Both the position numbers and the translations under genes were made by a program. The notes beneath the pieces were generated by a model. That model searched no databases, had not been told where the DNA came from, and saw nothing but the letters and a program-made list of their open reading frames with translations. Positions 23,929-34,683 of a stretch of DNA of 64,000 bases are shown one piece after another. Source of the DNA: Dromiciops gliroides. Its lineage: Eukaryota; Chordata; Mammalia; Microbiotheria; Microbiotheriidae. Every line of letters starts with the position of its first letter. The first letter of the stretch is position 1. The stretch covers positions 2,119,001-2,183,000 of the forward strand of contig NC_057866.1 of assembly GCF_019393635.1 (NCBI RefSeq), written 5' to 3'.

Positions 23929-24100
23929 GCCCCCCCCCCCCATGATTTTAAAGGAAAGGGGCAGGGTTGAGTGTGGCCCTGCTTGGAGACAGGGGGATGG
24001 ATGAGATGACCTCGGAAGGTGAGAGACATAGGCAGATGCACAGATAGAGGCGTGGGAGAGGGGAAGGAAGTTGGGGAGGGGTTAATGCTGGGGAGGCCCC

Positions 24101-24403
24101 TCAGCAGTCACAGGGCACCAGGGCAGAGGGGACACCGGCATCCTGAGCCCCCTGGATGTTGTGCATGGAATCATCAAAGAAGATGTGGGGGCAGATCTGG
24201 GCCAGGGTGGGGCCCTTGGGGGCCCCATCCATGAAGAAGATCTCATCAAGGCGCAGACCCCAGGCCTGCAGGGTGTTCAGCGCCCGGAGGCTCATGTCAC
24301 CTTTGCTACGAGCGGTCACTAGGTAGGTGCGCACGGGTGAGTCATCTACGCCAAACTTCTCTCGAAGCCGTCCCAGCCGCATGGCGAAGGCTTTCATAGG
24401 CCC
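24101..24403 (-). CDS. NT5C1A-like: NT5C1-like exon 6 (res. 216-315, stop)
   Basis: It begins GPMKAF after acceptor AACCCCAG, paralleling human GPLKGF. It contains YLVTARS, FMDGAPKGP and PHIFFDD and ends VPCDC-stop. The C-terminal extension of human NT5C1A after VPYG is absent. Confidence 0.95.
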   Translation of the reverse strand, partial: GPMKAFAMRLGRLREKFGVDDSPVRTYLVTARSKGDMSLRALNTLQAWGLRLDEIFFMDGAPKGPTLAQICPHIFFDDSMHNIQGAQDAGVPSALVPCDC

Positions 24404-27400
24404 CTGGGGTTAGAGAGAGAGAGGAGAGGGGGAGACACATGACACAGAGGGAGGGAGAGAGACAGAGAGACATTCATATCCTTGCTGGTGCTGCACACAC
24501 CAGCATGGGCCTCTCTGGACAGGGACAGAGGGGGCTGCAGGCCTCAGGACCCGACTGCCCTGGCCTGGCCTCCTGGCTCGAGGCAGGGGTGTGTTTCACC
24601 CTGGACCTGGGGAGACTTTGCTACTTGCTGCTCCGGGACTTGGGCCAGAGCTGCCACCTACTTCGCCAATGGGCACAGCCTCCAAGTCCTTCTCGTACTG
24701 CATGGCCCCCTGCAGCCCCCTCTCCTGGAACACGCGGTCGGTCTCATTGGAGAAGAGCACGGCATCCCCATCAAAGGCCAAGCGAAGCTGGGTGCTGGGG
24801 GCCTGGACCTCCTGCTGGAAAATGAGGGCAGCCGGCACCCCTGGGAAGACACAGAGGTGGGGAGGTGTCAGGGGGCTGAGCCCTCCCTGGGCCCAGGCCC
24901 AGTGTCTGGAGAACACCAGGTTTTCAGAGCCCTCCACGTGCACCATCTTATCTGAACCTCATGGCAGCCTTGGGAGGTCAGTGCTCTGAAGATGCTGCTT
25001 TTATAGAGAGGAAAGTGAGGCAGACGGGTGACTTGTCCAGGGTCTCACTGCTAGTAAGTATCTGATCAGGTCTTGCTAATTCTAGGCAGAGCACTCTGTG
25101 CACTGGGGCGCCCCCTGGTGGCTATCGCGTTGTTTTCCGCGCGCGCCCCCCCCCCCCCCCTTAGGGAAGACATCGGCCTTCGCAAGGGCTCAAATACATT
25201 CAAATACGCAAAAGTCTTTGAAACCCCTAAGCAGCTCCACAAATGCCAGCTGCACTTATTAGGACCGCTGGTCCCGGGCTGGGCCAGAGAGAGCCGGAGA
25301 CCGAGGCTCTGCGGGCCGGGGCCGCGGGGCGGGGCAGCAGCCTGCGCGGGGCCGGCCCCCAGCTCCCCTTCAGGCCTGGCCGCAGTGACAGCCAGCGGCC
25401 ATAAGATGGCGCTGTGGGACAGCCCAAAAGTCTGGCCGGCCCAGGCCTTCAGAAAACCCCTGGTTTGGGGCCCATCCGCTGAAACCTCCGCACTTAGCAG
25501 CTGTGGGACCCTGGGCAAGTCCCTTAAGCTCCCTAGCCTCAGCTTCCTTATTTGCACACTGGGAGCAGAGTTCCCCAGCCCCGAGTCCTGGCTGAAATCC
25601 CCCCTCGCGCAGGGAGCCCTTTCCCAAGGCCCTTCATGCTGGTGCCTCCCTCTGTGGGTGATTCCCGATTTCTCCATCTACAGCTCGTGGGTACCCCAGG
25701 TGTTTGTCTGTCGTCTTTCCCACTAGACTAGGAGCTTCCTGAGGGCAGGGCCTGGCTTTTGCCTTTTCTGTATGGCCAGCACAGTGGATGGCACATAGTA
25801 GGCACTTAATCAGTGCCAGCCAATTGACTGACTGGCTGCCATCCCTCTCCCAGGGTTCCTGTTAGGCCCAAATGAGACTCCAGTGCCCAGAATTAGCACG
25901 ATTCTTATTTCTTCTCCCTCTCCTCACTCAGGAAGGGGCCTGAAGGCCATGTCCAGAACACAGGCTATAGTCAGGCCAGGGAACCCCCAGGTTGGCCGGC
26001 AAAAGCCCGGGACAGCCAGGTTGTGGCCAGCCACCTTCCTCAGGCAAGAACAGTGACAGCCCCCCAAATAAGGGAGGCAGGGTCAAAGGCAGGATTCCCA
26101 CCCATACTTCCCTGCCTGCCAGGGTTCCCTTTCCCAAGAGGCAGGAAAATCCCCTGCCTTTGACACTTAAAAGCTGGTGAGTTGGGAAGTCTCTTCCCCT
26201 TTGCTTGCCTCAGTGTCCTCATCTGTAAAATGGGGGTAATAACGGCCCCTCCCTTTGGGGAGCGTCCTTGGTAAGAGATCGGACAAGCCCAGCTGTTTTC
26301 AGTCTGTTACCATGGCCGATTGCCAGGAGCTGGCAGAGGTAGGAGCCTGTACTCCACTGGAGAGACTCTGGGTGTCCGGGGCACCCCCAAAGCCGAGGGG
26401 AAGCCTGGCAGGGGAGGGGTGGCAGGGAGAGGCTTTCTGCCCCAGTTGGCTCCCTCTCCTTGCTCTCCAGCTGCCCTCCTGACTCTGGGCTCTCTCTGGG
26501 GGGGGGGGGGCAATCTCCTTGAGGCCAAACTCTTTGTTTCTGATTGTATACACTAAGTGCTTAATAAATTGCTCATTGCCACGGACAGGGAAAAGAGCCC
26601 TGGATTTGGAGACCAAGGATCTGGGTTCAAATCTGCCCAGTGATTTACTGGCTGCATGACCTGGAACAAGTCGGCCCCATATGAATCTGCCCACTGGTAA
26701 TATGAAGGTCTTAGGTGAAAGCTCTTGGATCCTCCAGAGTTGTAGGGTCCCCTTTGTTTGTGCAGATTTCCCTCCCTCTTCCTCAGGTAGGCCCTGGGGC
26801 TTTGGGGTGGAGCGTGTAGTGTCAGGGGTGGAGGGAGGGCCTGGGAGGAACAGGGGAGGCTCACCCCTCCTCAGGGCGTTGCAGACATCAGTCTTGTCTG
26901 CTGACAGAAACAACCCCACGCGGTGGTCTCTCAGGTACTGGGTGGAGTCCTTCTCGCTGACAAAGCAGAATTTGGAGATCTCCAGGCCTGGGGTGGGGGA
27001 GAGGAGGGATGATTCAGGCACCCAGTGCCCCCCCTCCCCCGGGCAGGGCAGGGACATTTCTCCCAGATGTCGGGGCCTGGCTCCAGCCCAGGCCAGGGGT
27101 CTCAGTGTAGAAGAAGCCATGGATGGCTTTGTCAAGGTGTCACTGACCCTGGGCAGGCCCTTCCTCTCTGTAGGACTCTCATTTGGAAAGTAAGAGGGGT
27201 AGACACCATTGGCCTTCCCAGGGACAATACATCCTTATCGCAAGTTTTTGATGGTTGGCAAAACTTAGGCTGAAGGTCTTAAGATGCTTAACCTCATTCT
27301 GCTTCTGCTCCCCGCCCCCCCCCCCCCAGCCCCTGTTCCCTCTGTGGCAGTGAGGGCTGGCTTACCTCAGGAGAGAGCAGCTCCATTAACTTACCACAGA

Positions 27401-30400
27401 GGGCTTGGCTTGGGAAGCCTGCTCTTAGGTGGTCTCGGGGCCACCCACTTCTCAAGGGCCCCATTATGGGTTCTATGGTCCCTGCCCCACCTCAGTTTCC
27501 AGGACCCTCCCAGCATGGGTGCCCACCAAGGCTGGGGGTCACTCCTTTATCCCAGCCACAGAGGACTTGGTCCATTCCCCAGAGTCAAGGAGGAAGGTGG
27601 GGGCCTGTCCCAACTCCACCAATTCTAGCTGGGGGCCTTTGGGGGCAAGTCCCTTCTCATTTCCTAACCTCAGTTTTGTCATCTGGCCCATGTTACAGAT
27701 GACAAAACTGCCCAGGAGCTCACAGGGCTGTTGAGAGGAAATGGAAGGTGGGGGCTGGAGCCTCGTCCTGGGGTCTGCTGGGCACCAGGGGGCAGAAATA
27801 GGAGCAATGGGGAGGGCTCTTCACCAGCTCTTCTGGTCTCATGGCCTGGCAGTGCCCGCCCCCTAGAATGCCATCCCTTTTCCTCTCTCCCTCAGAGAAT
27901 TCCCAGCCTCCTTGGGGAAGGGCTTGGCCCAGCAGTGCTGGGGCAGGAGCCCCGACTGAACAACTAGCCCTATAAAGGAGGGTTCTCCATGCCGAACCAA
28001 GGAACTGAAAACAAATTCTATAATGATGACGTCGCCAAAGAGTTGGTTCCCTCGGACTTCCTGTTCTTTTATTTTAAGCACTGAAAGCCCTTGTCCCAGG
28101 GCTGCCTGCCAGCCCAGGCCCTGCTCTGAGGGTCTGTTAGAATATCCCTGAGACTACTGCCCCCCCTTTAGAATCAGGGGCCCCGTCACCTTTCTTTGTC
28201 CCCAGGACTCATGCCACAGTCAGTACCTAAGAAATGCTTGTGCCCGATTGGCTGAGCAGGCCCAGCATGGCCTGGGCTTCCCCTCCCCTGTCCACTGCTG
28301 CCCTCTAGCAAGGAGGGCTGGAGAGCTCCTGCTGGGGCTGCTTGGTTGGTTGGGGGAGGTTGGGGGGGTGGCTGGACGGGGCTTTCCTATTCTCTTATGG
28401 CCAAAATTCTGGGGGTTCTGTTTATGCCCTGGGAGGGATGCTAATGGCCCCTGCTCTAGTCTTATTGTTCATTCCCCTGCCCTCCAGGATGTAGGCTCCT
28501 GAGCCTCCTGGAGGCCAGTGGTGTTGGTGGGGGGAGGGACCAAGGCTAGTGAAGCCTCCTGGGATTCATCTGGGCCTGGCGCTCCTGGAGAAGGGGGAGA
28601 CTGGGAGCGGGAGCAGGAAGGGTCTGTGTTCAAGCAGAAGAGGGTTTGGGGAGAAGAGACGGGGCCCTCCAGTCAGCCCCACAGGAAAGCCTCCCTTGGT
28701 CTTTCTTCCTCTGGCCTCCTCCAGAAGAGGACGAGGGAATCCGCCCTCACCTGCCCGCCTGGCACAATGGACAATTCGGATGCCAGCCTCTGGGCTGTTG
28801 TTGGAAAGGACGATGACATCCAGGAGTCCCCGCTCCTCTGGGTCACGCTCCAACAACCTCTGATTGACCAGCTGCACAGCCTGGAAGGGCAAGTTTGCAA
28901 AGCAGGGTGAGCTCAGCCTGTGCCCGCCCTCCCTGGGCCCTGGCTTAAGCCACAGCGACCTGAGATCGGGACTCGGTGAAGGGCCAAGGGGTTGTTCCAG
29001 GCTGAGGGAGGGAGGCACCTGTCAGGTGGGATGATGCCATGCAGGGTTGGGCTCTGCCAGGAGGGTTGGGGCTGGATCTAACGCCCTGCACTCCCAGCCA
29101 TGGCCCAAGAAGGAGGCAGCCAGGGCGGCTGGGAAAGTCAGAGGACCTGGGTGTGAGTCCAGTCTTGTCACCCTGTGCCTGGGGGACAGTGGCCCAGAAG
29201 GGCAGGGTGAGGCAAGAACTTACTCTCAGGTCCTGGATCAACCCAAACCCCACATCTGACACCACCTTGAGGACTTTGGGCAGTCATTAGGCCTCAGTTT
29301 CCTCATTTGTGTAATGAGAAGATTCCTCCCTCTCAGATCAGGCCATGAACTTGTGTGTTCCTGAGCAAAGTCTTTGAATGAGTGAGTGAGGGAATGAATG
29401 AATGAGTGAATGAATGAATGAGAATGAATGAATGAATGAGTGAGTGGATGAGTGAGTGAGTGAATGAGTGAGTGAATGAATAAGTGAATGAATGAGAATG
29501 AATGAATGAATGAATGAGTGAGTGGATGAGTGAGTGAGAGTGAATGAGTGAGTGAGTGAATGAATGAATGAGTGAATGGATGAGTGAGTGAGTGAATGAA
29601 TGAATGAGAATGAATGAGTGAATGAATGAGAATGAATGAGTGAGTGAGTAAGTGAATGAATGAGAATGAATGAATGAATGAATGAGTGAGTGGATGAGTG
29701 AGAGTGAATGAGTGAGTGAATGAGTGAATGGATGAGTGAGTGAGTGAATGAATGAATGAGTGAGAATGAATGAATGAGTGAGTGGATGAGTGAGTGAGTG
29801 AGTGAATGAGTGAGTGAATGAATGAATGAATGAGTCAGCAGTCAGCTGACCTGAGACCCTGCCCTGCCTCCTTCACCTGTCCCTTTCTTGAGGGTCTGTG
29901 CCTTGGGTCTCCCCTGTCCCACAAACAAGACAGGGAGGCTCACACCTGAATTGTGACGCTTGGGAAGACCTTTGTCAATGGGCCGAGGCCTGCCCCATTT
30001 CCCCTGCTAAGCCCCTTGGCCTGGGCTTGCTCTATCTTGGGCCAGGAGGGGAGAGGTGCCACTGAGAGATAGCTCAAGCTGCCTGGGGGAAGGTGGGGCA
30101 GGCAAGGCCTACCGGGATCTCACCTGCCTGCCTGGGAAGTGTGGGGGTGGGGGGCGGGGTTAGGCCCCAGGAGGCCCCCTGCTGTAATGGAACTTCTGGA
30201 AGGATGACAGGGGAGGGGCAGGAGGGGGAGATATTGGAGGCCGGGGGGCTTCTGGCATTCCTCACACCCTTGGAACAGCACGGAGGCCCCCGCTGGCCCC
30301 TGCGGAGGGAAGAGGGGCTGAGCCCAGGCCTTGCTCGGCCCCTTGGAGCCTGCACATGGAGGTCAGCACCTGGATGAAGGGGAAGGCTGTGCCCGGGGGC

Positions 30401-31190
30401 AGCGGGTCCTGGGCATGGGCCGTCTGATACTTAGTGTACTCTTGGGTGCCCTCAGCCAGAAACAGCTGGTGCTCAGCCTCCAGGTTGAAGATGGCTCTCG
30501 CAGTGACCGCGATGACCAGCGCTTCCCGTGGGTCTTTCTGCAGGGGCCAAGAGGCAACAAATGTCACCAGGGCTTCCTCAGGGCACTGCCCAGTGCCCCG
30601 GGGCTCCCTGGGGGGTCCAAAGAGCTGGGTCCTTCTCCCCTTCCAACCGTGGGCTCTCCGAAGGCGGGTCCCCAGGGCACTATCTCCCCCCACATCCCCG
30701 GGGGCTCCCTGAGGCCAGGGCTCTGTCTGAACCAGGGCAGCCTCGGGCCAGAGTTTGTCTCCTTCGCTCTTCCCCTGTCCTTGCTCAGCCCGGCCCAGCT
30801 GGCCCATCACCCAGTTGCTAGGTAGCAGAAGCTCTGCCCTGGCTGGGGCTGCTACTGGAAGCCCCCCACCCTCAGCCACTTCTTCACTGGGGTGGGGGGG
30901 GTGGGCAGTTTGAAATGGTTTCTTTATTAGCGTGTTTTAATAGAATGCTCATCCTTGGCAGCCCAGTGGTTTTGCTTTAGGTATTCAACAAGCTTATCTT
31001 GAGAAGGGGTCCAGGGGCCTGGCCCTCCCTGCTCTTTGAGGTCCTTCTCCCCTTGTCTTCCTCCAGGGAGCCCTTCTTAGACCGTGGGCAACAGGGCATG
31101 GATGGTCTGAGGAGGGGGAGAATGTGGAGCGGTGCCTGGACTCACCTGGACGACCTCAGGGTTCAGGATGACTGCCCCAGACTGGGCCAT
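24101..31190 (-). CDS. NT5C1A-like: Cytosolic 5'-nucleotidase I family gene (NT5C1A/B-like), six coding exons, 315 aa
   Basis: Cytosolic 5'-nucleotidases I dephosphorylate nucleoside monophosphates, classically AMP to adenosine. Minus-strand coding exons are 31190-31146, 30537-30370, 28880-28751, 26987-26865, 24840-24662 and 24403-24101. All introns are GT-AG, and the phases join without a break into 315 residues. The protein follows NT5C1A from the segment ALVIAVTARAIF (res. 20-31) to the C-terminus. HAD-type catalytic features are intact: AFDGDAVLF (Asp179, Asp181), LVTARS (243-248), GAPKGP with Lys278, and HIFFDD (Asp292, Asp293). The start ATG at 31190 lies in a strong context (CACCATGG) and the stop is at 24101. 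Human NT5C1A is about 368 aa; this protein has only 15 residues before the conserved core and a shorter C-terminus. SYT8 lies divergently 9 kb away. The family assignment is firm. Whether it is a third paralog rather than NT5C1A itself is inferred from position. No polyadenylation signal was found. Confidence 0.9.
24662..24840 (-). CDS. NT5C1A-like: NT5C1-like exon 5, nucleophile motif (res. 156-215)
   Basis: The 179-nt exon carries LRLAFDGDAVLFSNETDR, the HAD motif I with nucleophile and acid/base aspartates (179 and 181), as in human FDGDAVLFSDESER. The acceptor is TTCCCAG|GGGTGC and the donor GGCGAA|GTAGGT, phase 0. Confidence 0.95.
25108..25122 (-). promoter_or_regulatory. Strong CTCF-like motif in NT5C1-like intron 4
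   Basis: On the minus strand the sequence reads GCCACCAGGGGGCGC, matching the CTCF core. It borders a CpG-rich patch (about 25125-25420). Confidence 0.6.
25125..25420. promoter_or_regulatory. CpG-rich patch with YY1-like motif inside NT5C1-like intron 4
   Basis: CpG-dense sequence including GCGCGCGCC and GGCCGGGGCCGCGGGGCGGGG is unusual for this window. AAGATGGCGC at 25403-25412 resembles a YY1 site. It could be an intragenic CpG island or alternative promoter. No exon is identified. Confidence 0.4.
25485..25850 (+). mobile_element. MIR and L2 relics in NT5C1-like intron 4
   Basis: CAGCTGTGGGACCCTGGGCA is MIR-like. GAGCTTCCTGAGGGCAGGGC followed by GGCACATAGTAGGCACTTAA is an L2 3' end. Confidence 0.6.
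26865..26987 (-). CDS. NT5C1A-like: NT5C1-like exon 4 (res. 115-155, first base of 156)
   Basis: The 123-nt exon lies between CACCCCAG|GCCTGG and GGAGG|GGTGAGCC, where the G before GTGAGC is exonic. VGLFLSADKTDV matches human TNLYLSADAEKV. The open frame continues into both introns, so only splicing defines its ends. Confidence 0.92.
27781..27795 (+). promoter_or_regulatory. CTCF-like motif in NT5C1-like intron 3
   Basis: GGCACCAGGGGGCAG matches the CTCF core on the plus strand. Confidence 0.4.
28751..28880 (-). CDS. NT5C1A-like: NT5C1-like exon 3 (res. 72-114, first base of 115)
   Basis: It has 43 codons plus one base. The acceptor is CCTTCCAG|GCTGTG and the donor GCAG|GTGAGG. LLDVIVLSNNSPEAGIRI matches the human DIVLMTNNHAQVGVRL segment. 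Confidence 0.93.
29375..29835. repeat. (TGAA/TGAG)n tandem array in NT5C1-like intron 2
   Basis: About 460 bp of GAATGAGTGAATGAATGAG-type sequence has higher-order blocks including GTGGATGAGTGAG. Confidence 0.95.
30370..30537 (-). CDS. NT5C1A-like: NT5C1-like exon 2 (res. 16-71)
   Basis: The acceptor is CCCTGCAG|AAAGAC and the donor CAG|GTGCTG; both borders are in phase 0. The 56 codons align with the human NT5C1A segment that starts AVTIAVSSRALF and ends PGPAFPFVK. Confidence 0.92.
31146..31190 (-). CDS. NT5C1A-like: NT5C1-like coding exon 1 (res. 1-15)
   Basis: It encodes MAQSGAVILNPEVVQ and ends in phase 0 at CAG|GTGAGT. The ATG sits in a near-ideal Kozak context. The exon lacks the Pro/Glu-rich leader and Lys-rich segment of human NT5C1A, so this could be a lineage-specific or alternative first exon. 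I found no other candidate with a matching phase. Confidence 0.75.
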
Positions 31191-31325
31191 GGTGCCCAGA
31201 CCCCCACCACTGAGGCAAAAGATGAGCCCTGGTAGCAGAAAGTTCAGTCACCAAGGATGGTGCAGGGGGTACCTTCACTGGGCTTCTGCCAGAACTCAAT
31301 GAATAGACCCAGAGTTAATCCTGTG

Positions 31326-31327
<2 letters not shown>

Positions 31328-31390
<63 letters not shown>
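31328..31390. repeat. (CA)n microsatellite just upstream of the NT5C1-like start
   Basis: About 31 CA units, 140-200 bp 5' of the ATG on the minus strand. Confidence 0.97.
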
Positions 31391-31393
<3 letters not shown>

Positions 31394-32814
31394 CACACCC
31401 CCAGCCCCACCCCAGCTTCCAGGCCTCTGAATGGAAGGTGGTGAGGGCGCCTGCCTGTGCTAGGCAAGATTAGACCAGGATCTGAGCTGCCAGAGACCAG
31501 GGGCTTCCTAACTGAACTGAGGACCAGAAGAAACCTTTGGGTACAGGCTGAGACAGGGACCTTCTACTGGCCCCCAACTTTAATCCCAAACCCTAGGACC
31601 CTACCCAAAGGGCACCATCCCAGGCTGGCCCTTCAGGCAAGAAGAACCAGGTTCAACTCTCACCTCCAACTTTTACCAGAGCCCTGAGCTAGTCCAGATA
31701 AAGGTTGGGCCTCGGTTTCCCTCCTCTAAAGTGGGGTTGATAGCAATCCCTCTCCCAGGAGATGTGCTGTGTCTTATCATCTGTTTACTCAGCCAATTCT
31801 GAAGGGTTTGAGGAAGGGCAGCGCTCTGCGGGGGCGGCGGGGGGGGGGGGGGGGGCGGGGTAGATGTCCACTTCAGAGATTACTGGGAGGAGGAGGAGGC
31901 CCAGAGGAAAGTGCTCCCCACTCCCCCAGGGAAGCAGCAGACCTGGGACCTACACCCTCCACCTCCCCAGGACCCTAAAGTGAAAGTGAACCCCAAGCCT
32001 TGGCGTTATTGGTCCCTAGGCTCTCAGCCTGGCCCAAAGGGATCGCTTTTCCCTTGTACCCCCACCTCCAGGGCTCATGGTAGCCCCTTTATCCATCCCC
32101 TCTATCCTTTGGCCAAACGGGTCCTAGCACCCTGATGTGGCGACCCCTGAAGCTGGTCTCGTTGGGCCCAAGGCAACAGGGTTTTGTTGAGGGCGGGATT
32201 GGCCTGGAGACTCTGGGGGGGGGGGCGTGCCTGGGGGACTCACCGGGCCACGGGCTGGGGCTCCCTCTCCCCACCAGCCAGCCGGATCAGAAAGGTGCCC
32301 CTCCCATGCCTGGCTTCCAGGAAGAGGCTGGCGGGTGGGGTGCCCAGGGTTGGGGTGGAAGGGGGCAGTCCCTGTTCCTCCCCAGGCACGCATGCTCCCC
32401 CCACACTGAGCTGGCATTCTGGGACTCGTAGCCGGCACCTGGCCCGCCTGCTGCGGTTGGGACTAGACAGACAGGCTGGTGGGGGTGGTGGCGGGCCTGG
32501 GATGGGACCAGAGCTGGGCCTGCTGCCTAATTACCTCTCTGGGCTTGCGCCCCCCCCCCCCAGCTCATGAAAAGGTGGCTTTGAGAGCAGGGCCCCCCGG
32601 CCCAGACCCCGCCCCCACCCCTTCCTGCCCCCCCATCCCCTGCACCGCGGGGGCCCCCCACTCTGCTGCAGGCGGCTTCCGTAGGCAGTTACATTGGGGT
32701 TTGCTTTGGCTTTGACCCAAACCCAGGAATGTTCTTGCTGGTTACAGGGTGCAGGCGAGATGGATGGGGTACAGGCAGTCCTGGAGCCAGACGGATAGGG
32801 GTCCAGGGTTTCGG

Positions 32815-33420
32815 GAACGGGTGGATGGACAGACAGGCTCCAGGGCTCTCCCAGGGACAGACAGACTGACTGACTGACTGACTGACTGATGGACAGACTG
32901 GCTCCAGGCTCTCCCAGGGACAGACAGACTGACTGATGGACAGATGGCCTATTTCCAGGGACAGAAAGCAAAACAAACAAAAGGGAGTTCAGTCTGTCTC
33001 AGGAAAAGACAGAGGGACCAATGGGTCCAGTCTCTTCCAGAGCCCACTCCCATGGACAGAGAAACAGAAGTCCATTCTGCAGCAGACAGAGAATGATGGA
33101 CAGAGGACAGAGCGGTGGACAGCCAGCCAGGAGACCAGTCTGTCTCAGGAATGGTCAGACGAACAAATAGGCTTCCGGCTCTTTCAGAGGCAGATGGACA
33201 AAGAGGGTCTGGTCTCTCCCAGGAACAGATGGACAGATGGACAGAGGGCATCCAGCCTGTCCCAGGGACAAAGGAGCGGGCAGCCAAGGCACCGGTTGTC
33301 CCAAGGACATGGATGGCTGGAGACAGAGGCCGAGCCAGGAACAGAGACAGATGAGGGTTCATGTTGTGCCATTGATTGACAGATGCACAAACAAGGATCT
33401 GATCTGTCCCAGGCTCCAAG
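32815..33420. repeat. Diverged minisatellite with ACAGA/CTGACTGA core
   Basis: Recurring CTCCCAGGGACAGACAGAC and GATGGACAGATGG blocks drift into imperfect units of about 40-50 bp. A clean (ACTG)n run lies at 32865-32890. Confidence 0.8.
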
Positions 33421-34018
33421 GCAGGGTCGGGGTTGGGACTGTCCCCCGCGTGCCCCTGGCTGATGGGGACACAGTCAATCCCATTGTCTCCCTAGAAGAC
33501 CCCTTCCTTGTCCTTTAACCCAATGTCTTGGCCGACACACAGAGAACCTTGGATGGCCCAGCTCCCCCCTTCCCCCCACCTCAGAAGACCCCACCAGGCT
33601 GGGACATGGCAGCCCAGCCAGAGCCTCCCCACCCTCTTGGGACCCCGGGGCCGGGGCCTTGGCCACCAGGCCTGATTGCCTCAGACACAGAGCCAGGCCT
33701 CCCTGGGTGACCATATATCTCCCCTAGAGCTCTGTGTCTCTCCATGTTGCCCCCACCATCTCCCCATCCAGCCCACTGTGGCCACATGTCTCAGCCATAG
33801 ATCATCTCTCCCACCCCCACGCCCCTCGAGGCCATGTCTGGCCATGCAATCATATATCCTCCCTCCCATCCCAGCCTGTGTCACACGGAGGTCATTGCAC
33901 AGCCGTAGAAACAGAAAATGGAGAGTTTGAAGGCAGCTGGAGGCCATTGTTGGGGCTGCCTTTGGTCACTGCTCCCCTGCCCAAATCACATAGATGCATG
34001 GGACTAGCCAAAGAGAGA

Positions 34019-34019
<1 letters not shown>

Positions 34020-34059
<40 letters not shown>
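34020..34059. repeat. (CA)n microsatellite
   Basis: Uninterrupted CA repeat of about 20 units. Confidence 0.97.
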
Positions 34060-34060
<1 letters not shown>

Positions 34061-34683
34061 CCATATGTGTACACATGGGTTGGTACACATGCCTGTGCAC
34101 TTACCTTCAAGATCCCCCCACCCCTGCCAGAAAACCTTACTTACAACTTCACCCTGTAGTCCCCAAACCTAAGACCCTCCTTAGCAGGAGATGCCCAACC
34201 TGGCACCAGGAGTCCCCATGGGGGCAGGGGGCAGCCCAGGCTCCAGACTGAATCAGTTCAGCTTGGATCACCCACTGAGGCCAAGCAGGAAAGCCTCATG
34301 CCTGCTGACCTCACAGATGGGCCTGAGGCTGGCCAGGGAGATCCCAGATGGGGCTGGGGGAGTCACTGCTCTGCTTGGCCACATTGGTCAGGATGAGGAA
34401 GGGGACAGAGGGAGATGTCAGGAAGCATTTCCTAACAATGAAAGGGACCCAATGTGAAAAAGGGGGGGCAGGGCTGGGCAGGTAGTGAGCTCCCCCTCCA
34501 GGGGGCCTGCAAGCTTGGGTTCAGGCTCCAACTTGCTGAGGATGTAGGAGAAGCATCTTGGTTCAGGTCTGGGTTGGCCAGACAGCCTTGGCCATGCTGT
34601 CTAACTCAGAGATTTTGTGATTCTGAGAAAAGCCTGAGCCAAGCTCATTTGCAGGCCCAGGGTGCCCTAAAAGGATGATCCTT

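Larger units (their letters stand above)
31391..34683. other. NT5C1-like 5' flank, tandem-repeat-rich
   Basis: A G-run lies at about 31838-31858. GC-rich sequence lies at 32.1-32.7 kb. A diverged GGACAGA-type minisatellite lies at 32815-33420 and a (CA)n at 34020-34059. No exon is recognised, though a 5' noncoding exon could hide here. Confidence 0.5.

Noticed and set aside
26299-27135. 278-codon minus-strand frame taken as a single-exon gene
   Set aside because: Only residues corresponding to 26865-26987 match NT5C1; the rest is intron read-through, and the splice sites are clear.
29375-29835. Regular repeats as a CRISPR array
   Set aside because: Direct tandem tetranucleotides without unique spacers, in a vertebrate genome.
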